Origin: Lepas anatifera
Taxonomy: Eukaryota; Arthropoda; Thecostraca; Lepadidae
NCBI GenBank assembly: GCA_034440635.1
Contig: JAOTON010002073.1
Coordinates: 1,587,001 to 1,651,000, forward strand
Reading direction: 5' to 3'
DNA: 64,000 nt
The position numbers were made by a program, and so were the translations under genes. The notes below the pieces were generated by a model. That model was not told where the DNA came from and ran no database searches. It was given only the letters and a program-made list of their open reading frames with translations. Below are positions 21,430-33,320 of the stretch, piece after piece; within the stretch, counting starts at the first letter, position 1; each line of letters opens with the position of its first letter.

Positions 21430-24400
21430 GACCAGCTCTGGGGCCCCCAAGTGTGGATCGAGGCCTCCAGAGCAACTTCCCCATCCCCCAGATGTGCCTT
21501 CAGGAATAGACTAGCTCAGTGACCCCGCCCCAAGATGATGGGAGTTGGCCATGTGTTCTTATTATCTATCTATTCAAGATCATCTCAGGGGCCCCTGATG
21601 TAGATCAGGGCCACAGAGCAGCTCATGCTTCACCCAGGGACTAGACTAGCTCATTGGTCCCAGAGTGGGTCATCGGACTAGCTCAATGGGCCACAGATGA
21701 CTCATGGGGCCTTAAACCAGTTCGGCCCCAGAACAGTTTAAGGCGCCAGATCCTCGGGGCCTCAGCCAACTAGGGGCTCTCACAAGCTCAGCGCACGGAC
21801 CAGCTCAGGGTCCTCAGAACCTAGATCCGCTCTTGGGCCCCAGATCAGCTCTTGGGGCCCCAGATCGTTCAGGGGCCTCAGTCAGGTCAGGGGCAAGATC
21901 GTCAGGGGCACTAATTCAGCTCAGAATCCCTCACCAGCTCGGGGCCCAAGAGTTCAAAGCCCCAGAGCTGCTCAGGGGACACCAGATCGGCCCATAGGGC
22001 ACCAGATCAGTCTAGGGGACAAACAATAAAATCGTGGTCCCCGACCAGCTCGGGACCCAGATCAGTTCGGGAATACCAGATCAGTCAGGAGGCACTTAAT
22101 CGGCTCAGGGCCCCATACCATCTCAGGGACCCTCCCAACCCCTGTGGGCCATCTCAGCTCAAGGCCTGGGAGCTGCTCAGGAAATCACGTAATTAACCTA
22201 GGCGGCCCGGGTCGCTTAAAGGGCATAATATTATCCATGGGGCCCAGACTAGCTCAGAGGAATAAGGTGGGCTCAGGAGACACATTGATGACTCAGCAGG
22301 CTCCAGATCGACTCAGGGGCATTAGTTAAGTTCGGAGGCAGTATATCTGCTCAGGGTGCACCAGATCGATCAGCACGGGGGCATGTTCAAGTCAGGGCAC
22401 TAAATCAGCTCAGGGATCCCTACCAGCCCGGGCCCAATCAGTTCAAAGCCCCAGAGCTGCTCAGGGGACACCAGATGCCCATAGGGCACCAGATCAGCTC
22501 CGGGGACAAACAATCAGATCAGTGGTCCCGACCAGCTTGGGATACCAGATAGTCAGGAGGCACTTAATCGCTCATGGCCCATGCCATCTCAGGGGCCCTC
22601 ATCAGCCTCTGTGGGCCCAGCTCAGCTCAGGGCTTTAGATCTGCTCATGAAATCACGTAAGGAGGCCCAGATCAGCTGAAGGGCACCAGCTTACTCGGGG
22701 GCATCTATGGGCTCAGGAGGCACCAGATCGACTAAGGGGCATTAGTGCAGCCCAGGTGGCCCAGATCATCCGCTCGGGTCCAGATCAGCTCCCAGCCCCC
22801 AGACTATGGCAGGAGCCTAAATCGCTCAGGGAGCAACATACAGCTCAGGGGACACAGGTGGACTCAGGGCCCACCAAACCAGCTCGGGGGGCCGACCATC
22901 TAAGGGCATCAATAATCAGTTGAGGGGCACCTAATCAGCTGAAGAGGCACCATATTGACTTAGGATACAGAATCAACTTGGGGAGGCATGATATCAGCTC
23001 GGGGGCCCGAATCAGCTCAGGGGCACTAAATGCTATCAGGGCACCAAACAAGCTCGGAGCATTAGACTAACTCGAGGCATTTATAGGTTCGGAGGCACAA
23101 TTATTTGCTCAGTGGGGCACTCGATTGACTCAGGGGCACCAGATCGCTTAGAGGGCAGTAATCAGCTCAGAGGCCACGAGATGGCTCAAGGAGACCAGAT
23201 TGGCTTTACCCGTACGATTATTGGCGACGATGATGCAATAGGTAGACACATACTAGGTGCCCATACTCTTCCGGGTGCTTGGAAAGGCGACAGAATGCCC
23301 TAGCTGACCGAGAAAGGTATAAAGTTGTCCAACAATAGTTTCAATCGCTATATGCGGTCCAGTTACATCTAGGTTCAACGGCGCAGGGCACTAAATTTCG
23401 AGTGGCACGGACCAAGAGGGTACACCACCTGGCAATCAAGGGCACCCGGCACCGATGGGTGCACATGCCCCCTGTGCCCCTGGACGGTAGATAAACTCAG
23501 GGAGGCATTAAATAAGTTCAGGGGCCCGGATCAGCTCAAGGGGCAATAAAACAGCTAATAGGGCGAGGCAAGCTCGAGGCATCAGACTAACTTAGAGAGC
23601 ATTATACAGGTTCGAAGCCACAATTATTTATTCAGGGGAGGGGGCACCAGATTGACTACGAGGGCATCAGATCAGCTCAGAAGGCACATGATCATCTCCA
23701 GGGGCCCAGATGAGCTCCACCCGTACGATTATTGGCGACGATGAGGCATTATCTGGAAACGGATTACGTGCCTATACTCTTCCCGGGTGCTTGGAAAGGC
23801 GACGAATGCTTTAGCTGACCAAAAGGCACTTAATTGTTAAACAATAGTTGAAATCGCTAAATGCGGCCTAGTTCCATCTAGGTTCAACGGCGTAGGGCAC
23901 TAAATTTCGAGCGGCACGGCCCGGAAGGGGTACACCACCTGGCAATCAAGGGCACCCGGCACCGATGGGGGCCGTGCCCCTGTGACCCCTGGCTGCGGCC
24001 TGGACAGTAGATAAACTACGGGATGCATTAGATAAGTTCAGGGGCCCGGATCAGCTCAAGGGCACTAAAACAGCTAATAGGGCACCAGGCAAGCTCGGAG
24101 GCATCAGACTAACTCGAGAGCATTTATAGATTCGAAGGCACATTATTTTTAGGGGGAGCACCAGATTGACTACGAGGGCATCGATCGCTCGAAGGCACAT
24201 GATCAGCTCCAGGGTTCAAGACCAGCGCTCGGGGCACCGATGGCTCGGGGCACGATTGGCTCTGCCCTACGATTATTGGCGACGATGAGGCATTATTTGG
24301 AAACGGATTACGTGCCTTACTCTTCCCGGGTGCTTGGAATGGCGACATAATGCCCTAACTGACCAAAAGGCACTTAATTGTCAAACAATAGTTCAAATCG

Positions 24401-24540
24401 CTAAATGCAGTCTAGTTCCATCTAGGCTCAACGACGTAGGGCACTAAATTTCGAGCGGCACGGCCAAAAAGGGCACACAACCTGACAATCGGGCAACCCG
24501 GCACCTGGGGGCACCCCTGTCCGGCTCGCCACTGTCTTCG
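21430..24540. repeat. Complex satellite: about 20-bp units with a ~510-545 bp higher-order period
   Basis: From 21430 to about 23200 the DNA is a degenerate array around GATCAGCTCAGGGGCACCA, varied by indels. From 23200 a higher-order block appears three times. TACGATTATTGGCGACGATG starts at about 23213, 23724 and 24269. Each time it is followed by CTCTTCCGGGTGCTTGG-like sequence, a CTAAATTTCGAGCGGCACGG-like segment and GGGCACCCGGCACCGATGGG-like sequence, then returns to the short array. Open frames inside it are chance. Confidence 0.88.
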
Positions 24541-25856
24541 ACTTTTCAATGCGTAGAATACCACGAGCACACTTAAAAAATGAGGCAGGATCCATTTCAC
24601 CAAATCTTCTGAATCATAAGAAAATCAGTGCGTCTAAGGTCAGCTATTGCCAAGAGCTGCAGCCTAGGTGCTATCAGCGGTAAGCTGAGAGGGGAGGTGG
24701 CGCTGTCACGATGGAGCTCCGGTCGCCGGCCGAACGCCCCAGGGAGGGAGGGGCATTAGGTTCAAGGTCACCGACTACCTCGGGTGTGGATGGTAAGCCG
24801 GGGCGGGACGCGGAACAGCCACGAACTTACGCCGGTAACGGAGGATAGTTATATACAAAGGCGTGGGTGGCCACCTATCCGGTTTACCGGTTTTGGAATA
24901 TCAGGGTTTCTTCACTGGAAATACAAAGAAATAGTAAGTATAAGCATCCTGAATTTCCGACATAACTAGGTTTACTTAGATAAAAGCTGCACAAATATTT
25001 CATCTTAAAACGTAATAGCATGTACTGGCAAAGCGTTTGGCATGCCTCGTAAAGACGAGTAACGGGCAATAATCTGCCTTGAATTGGAGTAGACTGCAAA
25101 TATGATACATCAAATTGTTTTGATATGTCGGTTTTGATACTATTTTGGGGTAATATCCTAGTGTAACAAGACTCATGTAGACTGCATTCGATGAACATTT
25201 GCGATGTATGATACGCGCCACACTGATTGTCTTCCAGAAGGCAAACAAAAAGGTACGATTCGGTCTCTAAGCTTTTCGTGGGCAAATATTCCTATTAATT
25301 GTGCGTGGATGCATAGAGATAGGTAAATGCAAAAACAACTGAAAACGTGACACCAGGATGAAATGACATGTGGCGACACGTCCCATTGGTGACCTGTGCA
25401 TGGCTCAAGGGAGGCTAAGCTGTTTGCGAGCCATACGCCTTATCTTATCTCATGGGTAACAACTGGAAAAGAAAAGTCCCATCAGAGGGAGACATGGGGG
25501 TTGCGGCCAATGTTGACCGAGGGAATGTCCCACCAACTGCCGTGAAAGGCTATATTTCATAACAGTATAAAGCAGGAGAGACCCTCACTGCCGTGCACAA
25601 AGGGAAGTCCTAAGCCAGGCCTAAAGGCCCTCAGACTGGTGTTGAAGGCACTCAAAGATGCTTGCATTCTAGTCTGGAGGCCTACAGGCTCTGGAAAGGA
25701 TAAAAGATGCCTCGTATGCAAAAAGGGTTTCAAATCTAATAAATTTGCATCTGAAACAAGCATATTTTCAAGACATTCGGCAATATATAGATGCAAATAT
25801 TTCTCCTGTAAGCACTCTATCTATTCAAGAAGCTTTTCTTTGCCCCTGAGAGCTCT

Positions 25857-26037
25857 GGGGATGCATTGGCACAGTGGTAGCGCGTTGGGCTTCCAGGCTT
25901 CTGACCTAGGTTCAAATCCCTGGCGGAAATACTGACGAGGTACTTCCTGATCCACAATATACCCACCCAACTTTCCAATGGGGTGTGAGTTAATGAAGTC
26001 ATATGACCCTTGCTGTTGGTGTGTCGTTAAGTCTTGG
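25857..26037 (+). mobile_element. tRNA-derived SINE (family A), copy 1
   Basis: The head GGGGATGCATTGGCACAGTGG carries an A-box-like block (TGGCACAGTGGTAGCGC). A good B-box lies near 25909 (GGTTCAAATCC). The body ends TATGACCCTTGCTGTTGGTG then TGTCGTTAAG, shared with copies at 28991 and 59073. No clear target duplication was found, so this may be an older copy or a lineage variant. Confidence 0.8.
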
Positions 26038-26295
26038 GGCTTCCTCTCTACCTTCAGGGGGCTCAAAATCTTTCAGATGTCGATAAATTTCATTGGTATA
26101 TTACCAGACAGGACTTTACAATAAAAGTTTTACGTTGTGTTAAGAGCACAATAAGCATTAAATGGGTGAGTGAATTGTTCGGACACAATTACTTAGCTAG
26201 AACTACAATATGCAAATCCAATATTTCCAGAAAGAGGGGTACTGTGGTCAGGAGATGCCATTCGGTCCGGAGTGACGACATTCGGACCTTGAGGG

Positions 26296-26492
26296 GTGCT
26301 ATTTGGGCGATGGACGCCATTTATTGAGATGCTTCCTATCAGAGGGATGCCACATTACATTCTGGGGCGCCATTACTTACATCCTGCAGAGAACATGGAG
26401 GTTGGAAGCGACATTTCAGGAGATGCCAGGACAGCTCCAGGGGGCGCCGGGTGGATCGATAGGAGAGAGTCACGTGCTCCTCTGGATCCGCC
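26296..26492 (-). mobile_element. MITE, CATAGGCGGATCC family, copy 3
   Basis: Read on the minus strand it gives GGGCGGATCCAGAGGAGCAC, then GATCCACCCGGCGCCCCC, CTGAAATGTCGCTTCC and CAGGATGTAAGTAATGGCGC. This is the order seen in the copies at 10664 and 51317. The outer right end is diverged. Confidence 0.65.
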
Positions 26493-27297
26493 CACAAAAA
26501 TTACCCTTATTGCTTTCCCATCATCATCCCATCATAATCAGATAAGACATCCCAGATAACACAGACATCCCAGATCATCCCAGATGAGACAGATTTTTGT
26601 CAATGCATGCTGGAACTGAAATTCTCATTTCAGGCGAGACGAAAATGGCCAAATGAAGCCACCCCCTAAGCAACGTTTCATCATCTGGTGGTGTGAATTC
26701 TGCTGAGACCGATGACCAAGCCTCTGAGACGGAGGCCCTGTGATTTTCCAGCACAGGGCTCTAATGGGCACTGACACCTCGGCCTAATTAGAGGTCGGCG
26801 CGCCGGCACAGATCAAAGCAGGAAGCCCAGTCATGGTCCCACTGCATTAGCGACGTGTCAAATAAGCCTTAGCCATATCGGCGACGAGTGGTGATGCCGA
26901 ATTCCAGTATTTTCAGGATTTCTAAACCGATGCCAGTTGGACCGGAGCCTTAATCAACCGAAGATATCGAACTGGATTATTTGCTAAAAATGTAAAAGAA
27001 TGGTGAAAACCACAAATGAATATGAAAACATTTTATTGTTATAACAGTCCCTTTTCCAGGCCGTTCACCTACAGAAAGCAATTAGGTTAGGTTCCATAAA
27101 ACTAGAAAACTAAACAGGACTTCCTGCAGCTAGATATATGTAATATGATTGATGTAGTTTACCACTACGCACACAGCATGACAGCAATTGCCAAAATATG
27201 GCGCACTCCTGCATCCTTGTTGCAGATCAAGAATCTTTACTTTGGCAACTGGTCGTATGGTTGGCAGATTTGCACTTAGCACCTTTAGTGACTAAAA

Positions 27298-27298
<1 letters not shown>

Positions 27299-27352
<54 letters not shown>
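27299..27352. repeat. (GA)n microsatellite
   Basis: An almost pure GA run with one GAAA interruption, about 370 bp upstream of SCYL2 exon B. Confidence 0.97.
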
Positions 27353-27355
<3 letters not shown>

Positions 27356-27725
27356 ACAGTTTCGGTGTCAGCCTCAGAGAATTCCTAAAACAGAGTAACA
27401 AAGTGCCGGCTCTGATTGCTCTTGACTTCGGGTGGCGCGTTAAAAGCTGCGACGAGCTGGAGATGAGGATATTTTACCGAGGCGGGAGCCACCTGAGTCG
27501 GTAGCAATTTAGCTGCACTTTATTCACGCAAAGGCGGGACACTTCCCTGAGAGAATTGCTGAATGTCGAGAAATAGCACAAGATAGCCTTTAGCTTCACA
27601 TTACGCTTGAACATAATTGCATAGCTGTTTGGAGATTTGACAAAACAAACTGGGAGATGGCACTGCGGTTACGAATTGAATTGAAACCTTGCAATGGAGA
27701 ACACAGGCATTTTTATTCTTTTCAG

Positions 27726-27821
27726 AGAAAATGGGAGAGCAAGATGGCACAGAGAGCATTCCATGCCAACCCTGGTCTTCGCGAATGCCCAAGATGACGC
27801 AGCCTGACTTGGACTTCATCG
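27726..27821 (+). CDS. SCYL2: SCYL2-like pseudokinase, exon B (activation-segment region)
   Basis: A 96-nt exon between TTTTTATTCTTTTCAG and GTAAGC. It completes the split codon of exon A (GCA G|AG) and leaves one base for exon C, giving EKMGEQDGTESIPCQPWSSR then MPKMTQPDLDFI. SCYL2 relatives have a similar acidic stretch followed by a (F/I)PC-x-x-W motif and the sequence leading into a (L/I)APE motif. Here that APE is completed by exon C. The neighbouring intron shows no acceptor duplication, unlike exons A and C. The product is too short to name alone, but phase and order make the assignment firm. Confidence 0.88.
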
Positions 27822-28990
27822 GTAAGCTCGGCATGTCTTTTTCTCGTCACATAATGCTTGTTCAATACTCTCTATGTATTGAGTTTATGTATCATATTGT
27901 AGTACTTAGTGTTGACAGATTCGGTACTAGGTTGGGCAATCGTGGTTGACTGCGATATTCCGTGTGGATGCATTTTGTAGAAATTAGTATTTTATAAGAA
28001 TTGTCGGTTTATAGACACACAAGGCCAGCATAATGCATGTACAGAAGAACACTCGTTACGTAAAGGGTGGATAGAAGAGCCCTGGGGCACACAATTACGT
28101 AAACGATAGAACAGAACAAATAGCCACCACCTCCCATACACTCACTCCCCAACAGCCCAGCCCCTTCCTTCATTTAGCTAATCACTTCCAGCTCCTCCAG
28201 ACCAGTACCCGTACCTCAGCCAGAAAGCAAGAGACCGTGGTGCTACCCACGCAAACACTTTATTTTATAGGTTATACCCGACACCGTATTACTGATATTG
28301 GGTGACCACGGTAATTTTTCGGGTGCATGTCTCGGCGGGCCCCGAATACGGTGCCGTCTGGTTCTCGAGGCAGTGACAGTGGGGCGTTAGGATTTCGGAT
28401 TGAGGGGTGAATATAAACTTTTTAATGCATTCGGTTTGAGGGTAATTTCGCGCCAAGTCGGTCAAGAAGTGGCATTTTTTCCGCGTCTGTTCTGCAATCC
28501 ACTACCATATATAACTAATGGTAGAGCAAAAAGTTGTTTGGGTTCGCGCCCTCCTTTTTTACGTGTGTTTAGACAACGATTTATCGATTTCGGTGCACAA
28601 GATTCGTTGAGCTCTAACAAGGTGAAATGGGTGCAAAGTACACTGACCTTAAATTTAGAGAATTAGCAGCTCCCACAGCAACGAAAGGAAACCTGATGCC
28701 GGCACTGATCAAAAGTACGTTAAATCCTTAGAACAGCGCTCATTTTTTACAAGGCCCTAGTGCGTCGGTATCTAGAAAATTGTAAACTAACATGGGGTCC
28801 ATTAATAGGTGCTCCCAGGGGCGTCACCATAGAATTTGTATTGGGGAAAGGACCTCGGATTGGCGATGACCGGGGCCTGGGGAGAGGTGGGAGGCGAGCT
28901 TTGAGCATATTGGCTGTCTAAGAACACTTACGATTGTGCACTTCAGCTACTCATGTATGTAAGTCCACGCAGGTATGAGAAAGAATATAC

Positions 28991-29174
28991 GGGGATTGGT
29001 GGCTTAGTGGTTGGCGTTGCTTTCTAACACCGATCCCGGGTTGTCCCGACGAGTCTCTGGAATAGTCGATTGATCCAATCCCTCCCAACTGGGTGGAGAT
29101 GGTGAAGCCTATGCCCTGGGTTGGTGCGGTTAAATCGCAAAAATTATTATTATATATATGTTATTATTATTGTT
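28991..29174 (+). mobile_element. tRNA-derived SINE (family A), copy 2, with target-site duplication
   Basis: The head GGGGATTGGTGGCTTAGTGG is followed by a degenerate B-box (GATCCCGGGTTGTCCCG), the family body and an ATT-rich tail. It is flanked by 14-bp repeats differing at one position: GAGAAAGAATATAC (28977-28990) and GAGAGAGAATATAC (29175-29188). The A/T-rich tail and target duplication indicate LINE-mediated retroposition. Confidence 0.85.
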
Positions 29175-29282
29175 GAGAGAGAATATACAAAGCAACTAGG
29201 TCGAGTCCCAATTATTTGGAGGGGACTTATCACTGATTCTCGAGACGGGGGACGCGTACCCCGTCTCTCCCGCTTTCGACAC

Positions 29283-29703
29283 ACAAGGGTACGACCAGAA
29301 GATAAAGGGGTTCAGAACGAGAGCCCCAAGACTGGTTAAAAACATTCAGCACGAATCATACAGCGAGCGCCTAAGTGAGCTGAAGTCAGCCTCACTCTTC
29401 TCTAGGAGAAGAAGAAGCGACGTGATCCGGTCGTATCAGCTCCTGCACGCTTCACTGGGTATCACCGCTGAACTGTTCTTCACGGTAGACAGAAATACTC
29501 GCACCACTCTCGATGCCATCCGCTCAAACTTTGTAAACCGAGAGCACCATCGTGTACCCGCTGTGGAGCATTTGGGATGAAGCCCATCAACGACTGGAGC
29601 AGTCTGCCGTCTGAAGTAGCGTGTGCTCCATCAACGGATACTTTTTAACCGCAACTGGATGCCCATTGGTCCAATTACCGGTACCTCAGTCCAGGCACGG
29701 ACT
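29283..29703 (+). mobile_element. 3' end of a CR1/L2-like LINE ORF2
   Basis: One frame reads KGFRTRAPRLVKNIQHESYS then ERLSELKSASLFSRRRRSD and VIRSYQLLHASLG, up to a stop near 29580. A second frame continues MKPINDWSSLPSEVACAPST, and a third ends QLDAHWSNYRYLSPGTD followed by a stop at 29703. This is the standard C-terminal end of CR1/Jockey-type ORF2 (S-Y-x-E-R-L, then W-N-S-L-P-x-x-V, then L-D-x-x-W). The frameshifts show that the copy is dead. Confidence 0.82.
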
Positions 29704-31270
29704 AACCTCTGGCTACTAGTCGTGAGCTCGCTCTGTTTGGACCCCATGGGCCTCAAGAGGTATCCAATATCCGTTCAATACATGGTACATTTTTCAGCTT
29801 TGACTAGTTCAAGGATTACATGTGGGTCAAATGAAATGTTGGTAGAGTCGCAAAATTATCAACGTTTGTTAGTAACTCGGCCAAATTTTTTCACTCGGTC
29901 TATATTTAAAATGGGAAATATCGTTGCTTAATTGATATTCAGTTGGTAAAAACGAATCTCATTTGATGACGTCCAGATTTGACTCAATGGGCTACTGGGA
30001 CATGAAAACCTGGTGATGATTTTGTAATGCAAATTGGAAGCAATAACACATTTTCATTAAAATCAGACAGCGTCGGGATTTTCTTGCTTGATTTGAGGCG
30101 AAATGACCCCAGTTAATACTTTACGTTTAGTGTTCAAAGGATTAATTTTCAAAGAAGACCCGACGGTCTCAAAATATATAGGTCTGACTTTGAAAGTCTA
30201 TGAATGAAAAAATATTGACAAATTTTCAAAATGTATTCACCAATCGACAGAGGTGCAGAAACTTGCCAACTCGGCTACCGGAGTTTGTGACACATTTACG
30301 AAAATTGAGGTGCATAATTGTGACAAAATAGCGATCCTGACTGTATGGCTCAAGATCAAACCCCATATTTTCGAAATAGAGAATGAAGCGTGTAGGGAAT
30401 ATTTTAACTTAGCAGCTCTGTTCTTCAATAGCACAGCGTACCAATAGTAATACAATATTGGTACTGTGTTCAGTTTCTACTAAAACGAGGGACCCCCGCT
30501 GCAGAAAACCCGCAAACCGCTGTCACAGTTGCCAGATTTTAACATGCAGCCCAGTGGGGCTGATTGTTAGTGGTTTGCAGAAAGTTGTCGCCTGGATACC
30601 GGAAATGTGACAGTCAATTTTTTCGAGAAATACACGATTGTGGGCATATTTACGGCATTAACGATAACGCAGATACTTTATCAAGTACTTTTCTGTCCAT
30701 TTTTTCAGGTTAAATCATATTTACAGTTTGAGTGTCTTCAATTTATTGGCCCCTATTTCTTCGAATTTAGTATTAAGTACGCAAAAGCTACTAATAAAAG
30801 TACTAAGTGAGTGAGAAAATAAACATAGCTGGGCAGCAATTCTACTTAAACTGCGCAAGAGCGACAAGACAAGTTAGAAATGTTTATGTCATGTAGAGCC
30901 TGCCAAAAATTTAAACAGGCGGGAAGCCACTTATTTTGAGGGCATATTCATTGGGTATATTTAAGATAAGTGCAGGCTAAAACTAGCTAGAATAAATATT
31001 GCTGCCCATGGCTAATCTAAGATGAATGTAGGCTATTGTAAGACTGATGCACTTCCCCATATCAAGCTTGGTTTTTCATTCCTTACCTGCTTGTGCCTTA
31101 GTTTATTTGTGCCTAGATTGGTTAGATAGATTTGGAGCTGGAGGAAGTTGGGGAGTTGGCGCCAGCAACAGGCTGGCAACAACAGTGATTCAGGTGAGTT
31201 TTCATGATCAAATTATCATATCAATATTGTACAGATAGCAAATGTGTGCTAATGCAGTCCTCCACAAGTG

Positions 31271-31345
31271 TTAACACCCACACTGGAGAGGGGCCTGGAA
31301 CTAACGTGCACTGGAGGGGGCCGAGTAGACCCCTTCTTATCTCAG
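31271..31345 (+). mobile_element. Solo end of the TTAA / CACTGGAG element family
   Basis: TTAA is followed by CACCCACACTGGAGAGGGGC, then AACTAACGTGCACTGGAGGG. This is the inverted complement of the right end of the element at 2335-2557, including the second CACTGGAG block. No partner end was found, so the element is truncated. Confidence 0.6.
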
Positions 31346-32824
31346 AAAATCACAGCAAATCTCAGAAAGAAATAGACTTGAAAACGCTGGTTGGGGGTGT
31401 GTTGCTTACTACCAGTGGTGGTAAGCGCGCACAGGACCTGAACTGCATGGAGTTAAAGCAGGATTTTGACTACACTGGATCTTTCTTTGGTATGTGATTC
31501 CATACCTCTGTACCTATTAGGGCAATAGACATATTTTACATCTATGCAGGCTAGTTGCCTCGTTTTACGCAAAAGGATGACCAGGCGGGTGTGATCGTGA
31601 GTGGGATGCAAATTTTAAGCATTTGATGTGTTTATAAAAATGCTACCTACGGTTTTACCACACTTTTAGGTAGATTCAAATACTATGTTGACATTGACAT
31701 TTTTCTTTGTTGATTGTGAGATAGAAGTTTAGTGGGGGAAGCTGTGGTTAGGGTTCCCAATTGTGTGTCATGTCGCTCCCATTATAGGTATGTTCCCAAT
31801 AATGACTATTTTATGATAATTGCTACATGTAATCATGTGGAAAAGTACATAATTGGACACTCCTTAAAATGGAAACTTCTTCAAAAGGAAATGCATGTCA
31901 TTGGAAACTGTAGTCAGGTTGCCAATACTAGTTATGACCCCAATACTGGAAAATGACCCATAATTGGAAATTTTCCTTCAAAACAAAACATGATCTATAA
32001 ATGAAACTCAGTTTACTGCTTTCATGCTGTAATGGTTTGGTGCTAGAACCTTGTCTGCTGCAAAAGTTAGGGACGGTAGAGGACATTGAGCATATTGGAA
32101 ATAGTATTCAAGTATAGGTCATTATTTTTCAGCTCTGTGTGCAGAGGGGTCATCGCATTGAGTTTGTGAAGCCGCTACTTTTCCTCTGCCAATCGATGCG
32201 CTTATGAATTTTCTTAAATGTGGCCAAGTACCGTTTTCTTGAAGCGAACGGTTCTCCGGCCATTTCGTAAACATAGGCTGGGAGCTCTTTAGGACCCACT
32301 GCGTGTGTTAAACCCTTCAAATGAAAATATCAGAATATCAACGCTCAATTTTTTTCTTGCACATTCAATTCATTTTTATCCAAGGACTATATTTATGTCA
32401 GGCTTTATGGCCAGCACTAGCATAACACTGTTGCACTCTTTGCCTCGGCCCATCCGTCGCCGTGCCAGGTCGGCGCGGCTCTGGTAATGACGCGGTGATT
32501 CAATACCCCCGTAATCACCTCTATTGCGGTCAGCGGCGGCGCGGCTGCCGGCGGCCCGCAGTCGGCAATCACTTTGGGATATTTTCAGCTGATAATAGAG
32601 CAGCGAAACGATGGCGGATCAAAGTGAAATTGTGTAACAGTGAACTCTGCAGATCGGGGTCGTCAAACTGCCGTTTTTATTTCAAAACGGATTTTTCGTG
32701 TTCTATTATCGAAGCAGATAAAGAAATTACATTATTCTGAAAGCAATGGCTAATATGTTTTACTCTTGGGCCTTCACTGGAGCCATACACAGGGTCAAAC
32801 ACACAAGACAAGTTGCACGTGGAT

Positions 32825-33085
32825 CATAGGCGGATCCAGGATCACCGATCGGGGGCACATGGTCAGGGGGTATCCGGACCGGGGAGGTGCCACTTTTGAA
32901 CAGTAAAATATGTATATCAGGTGGGTGCCCAATCCTCTCATGGGGCGCCGATACACGCACGCTAGGGAGGGCTGAGAATTGAAATTTTAGGGGCGCCATC
33001 GACCTTTTCGGGCTGGGGGGAGGGGCGCTATGACCATTTCAGGGGACGACGATGGCCGATCGGGAGGGGAGCAGATGCCCTCCTG
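32825..33085 (-). mobile_element. MITE, CATAGGCGGATCC family, copy 4
   Basis: It starts CATAGGCGGATCCAGGATCA and includes AGGTGGGTGCCCAATCC, GGGGCGCCGATAC, GGGGCGCCATCGACC and CCATTTCAGGGG. It aligns with the minus-strand reading of the family. The far end is missing after CGATCGGGAGGGGAGCAGAT. Confidence 0.7.
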
Positions 33086-33320
33086 CCCCCCTGCATCTTC
33101 CTCTGAAATGGACGCAGATAGGGTGCTCATTTCATTTTGTTCGGACTGAAATGAAGCACTATGGTTATGACAAAGTACATATTTCGTTAGAAATGTAGTT
33201 AGTTATTAATGCTTTGTTTCATTTAATATTGTGGCATTTTTTCAGAAATCCAGGAAAGTTACAAATTGGTATCATATAAGCAATTGGCATACAAATGATG
33301 AAGGCTGATACTTCTAATGC

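Larger units (their letters stand above)
18585..27725 (+). other. SCYL2 intron A-B (9,141 bp)
   Basis: GTAAGC donor and CTTTTCAG acceptor. It contains a TA microsatellite, a 174-bp MITE, a complex satellite of about 3 kb, a SINE, a CATAGGCGGATCC-family MITE and a GA microsatellite. The remaining sequence (about 19.1-19.7, 20.5-21.4, 24.6-25.8 and 26.5-27.3 kb) shows no gene. Confidence 0.85.
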
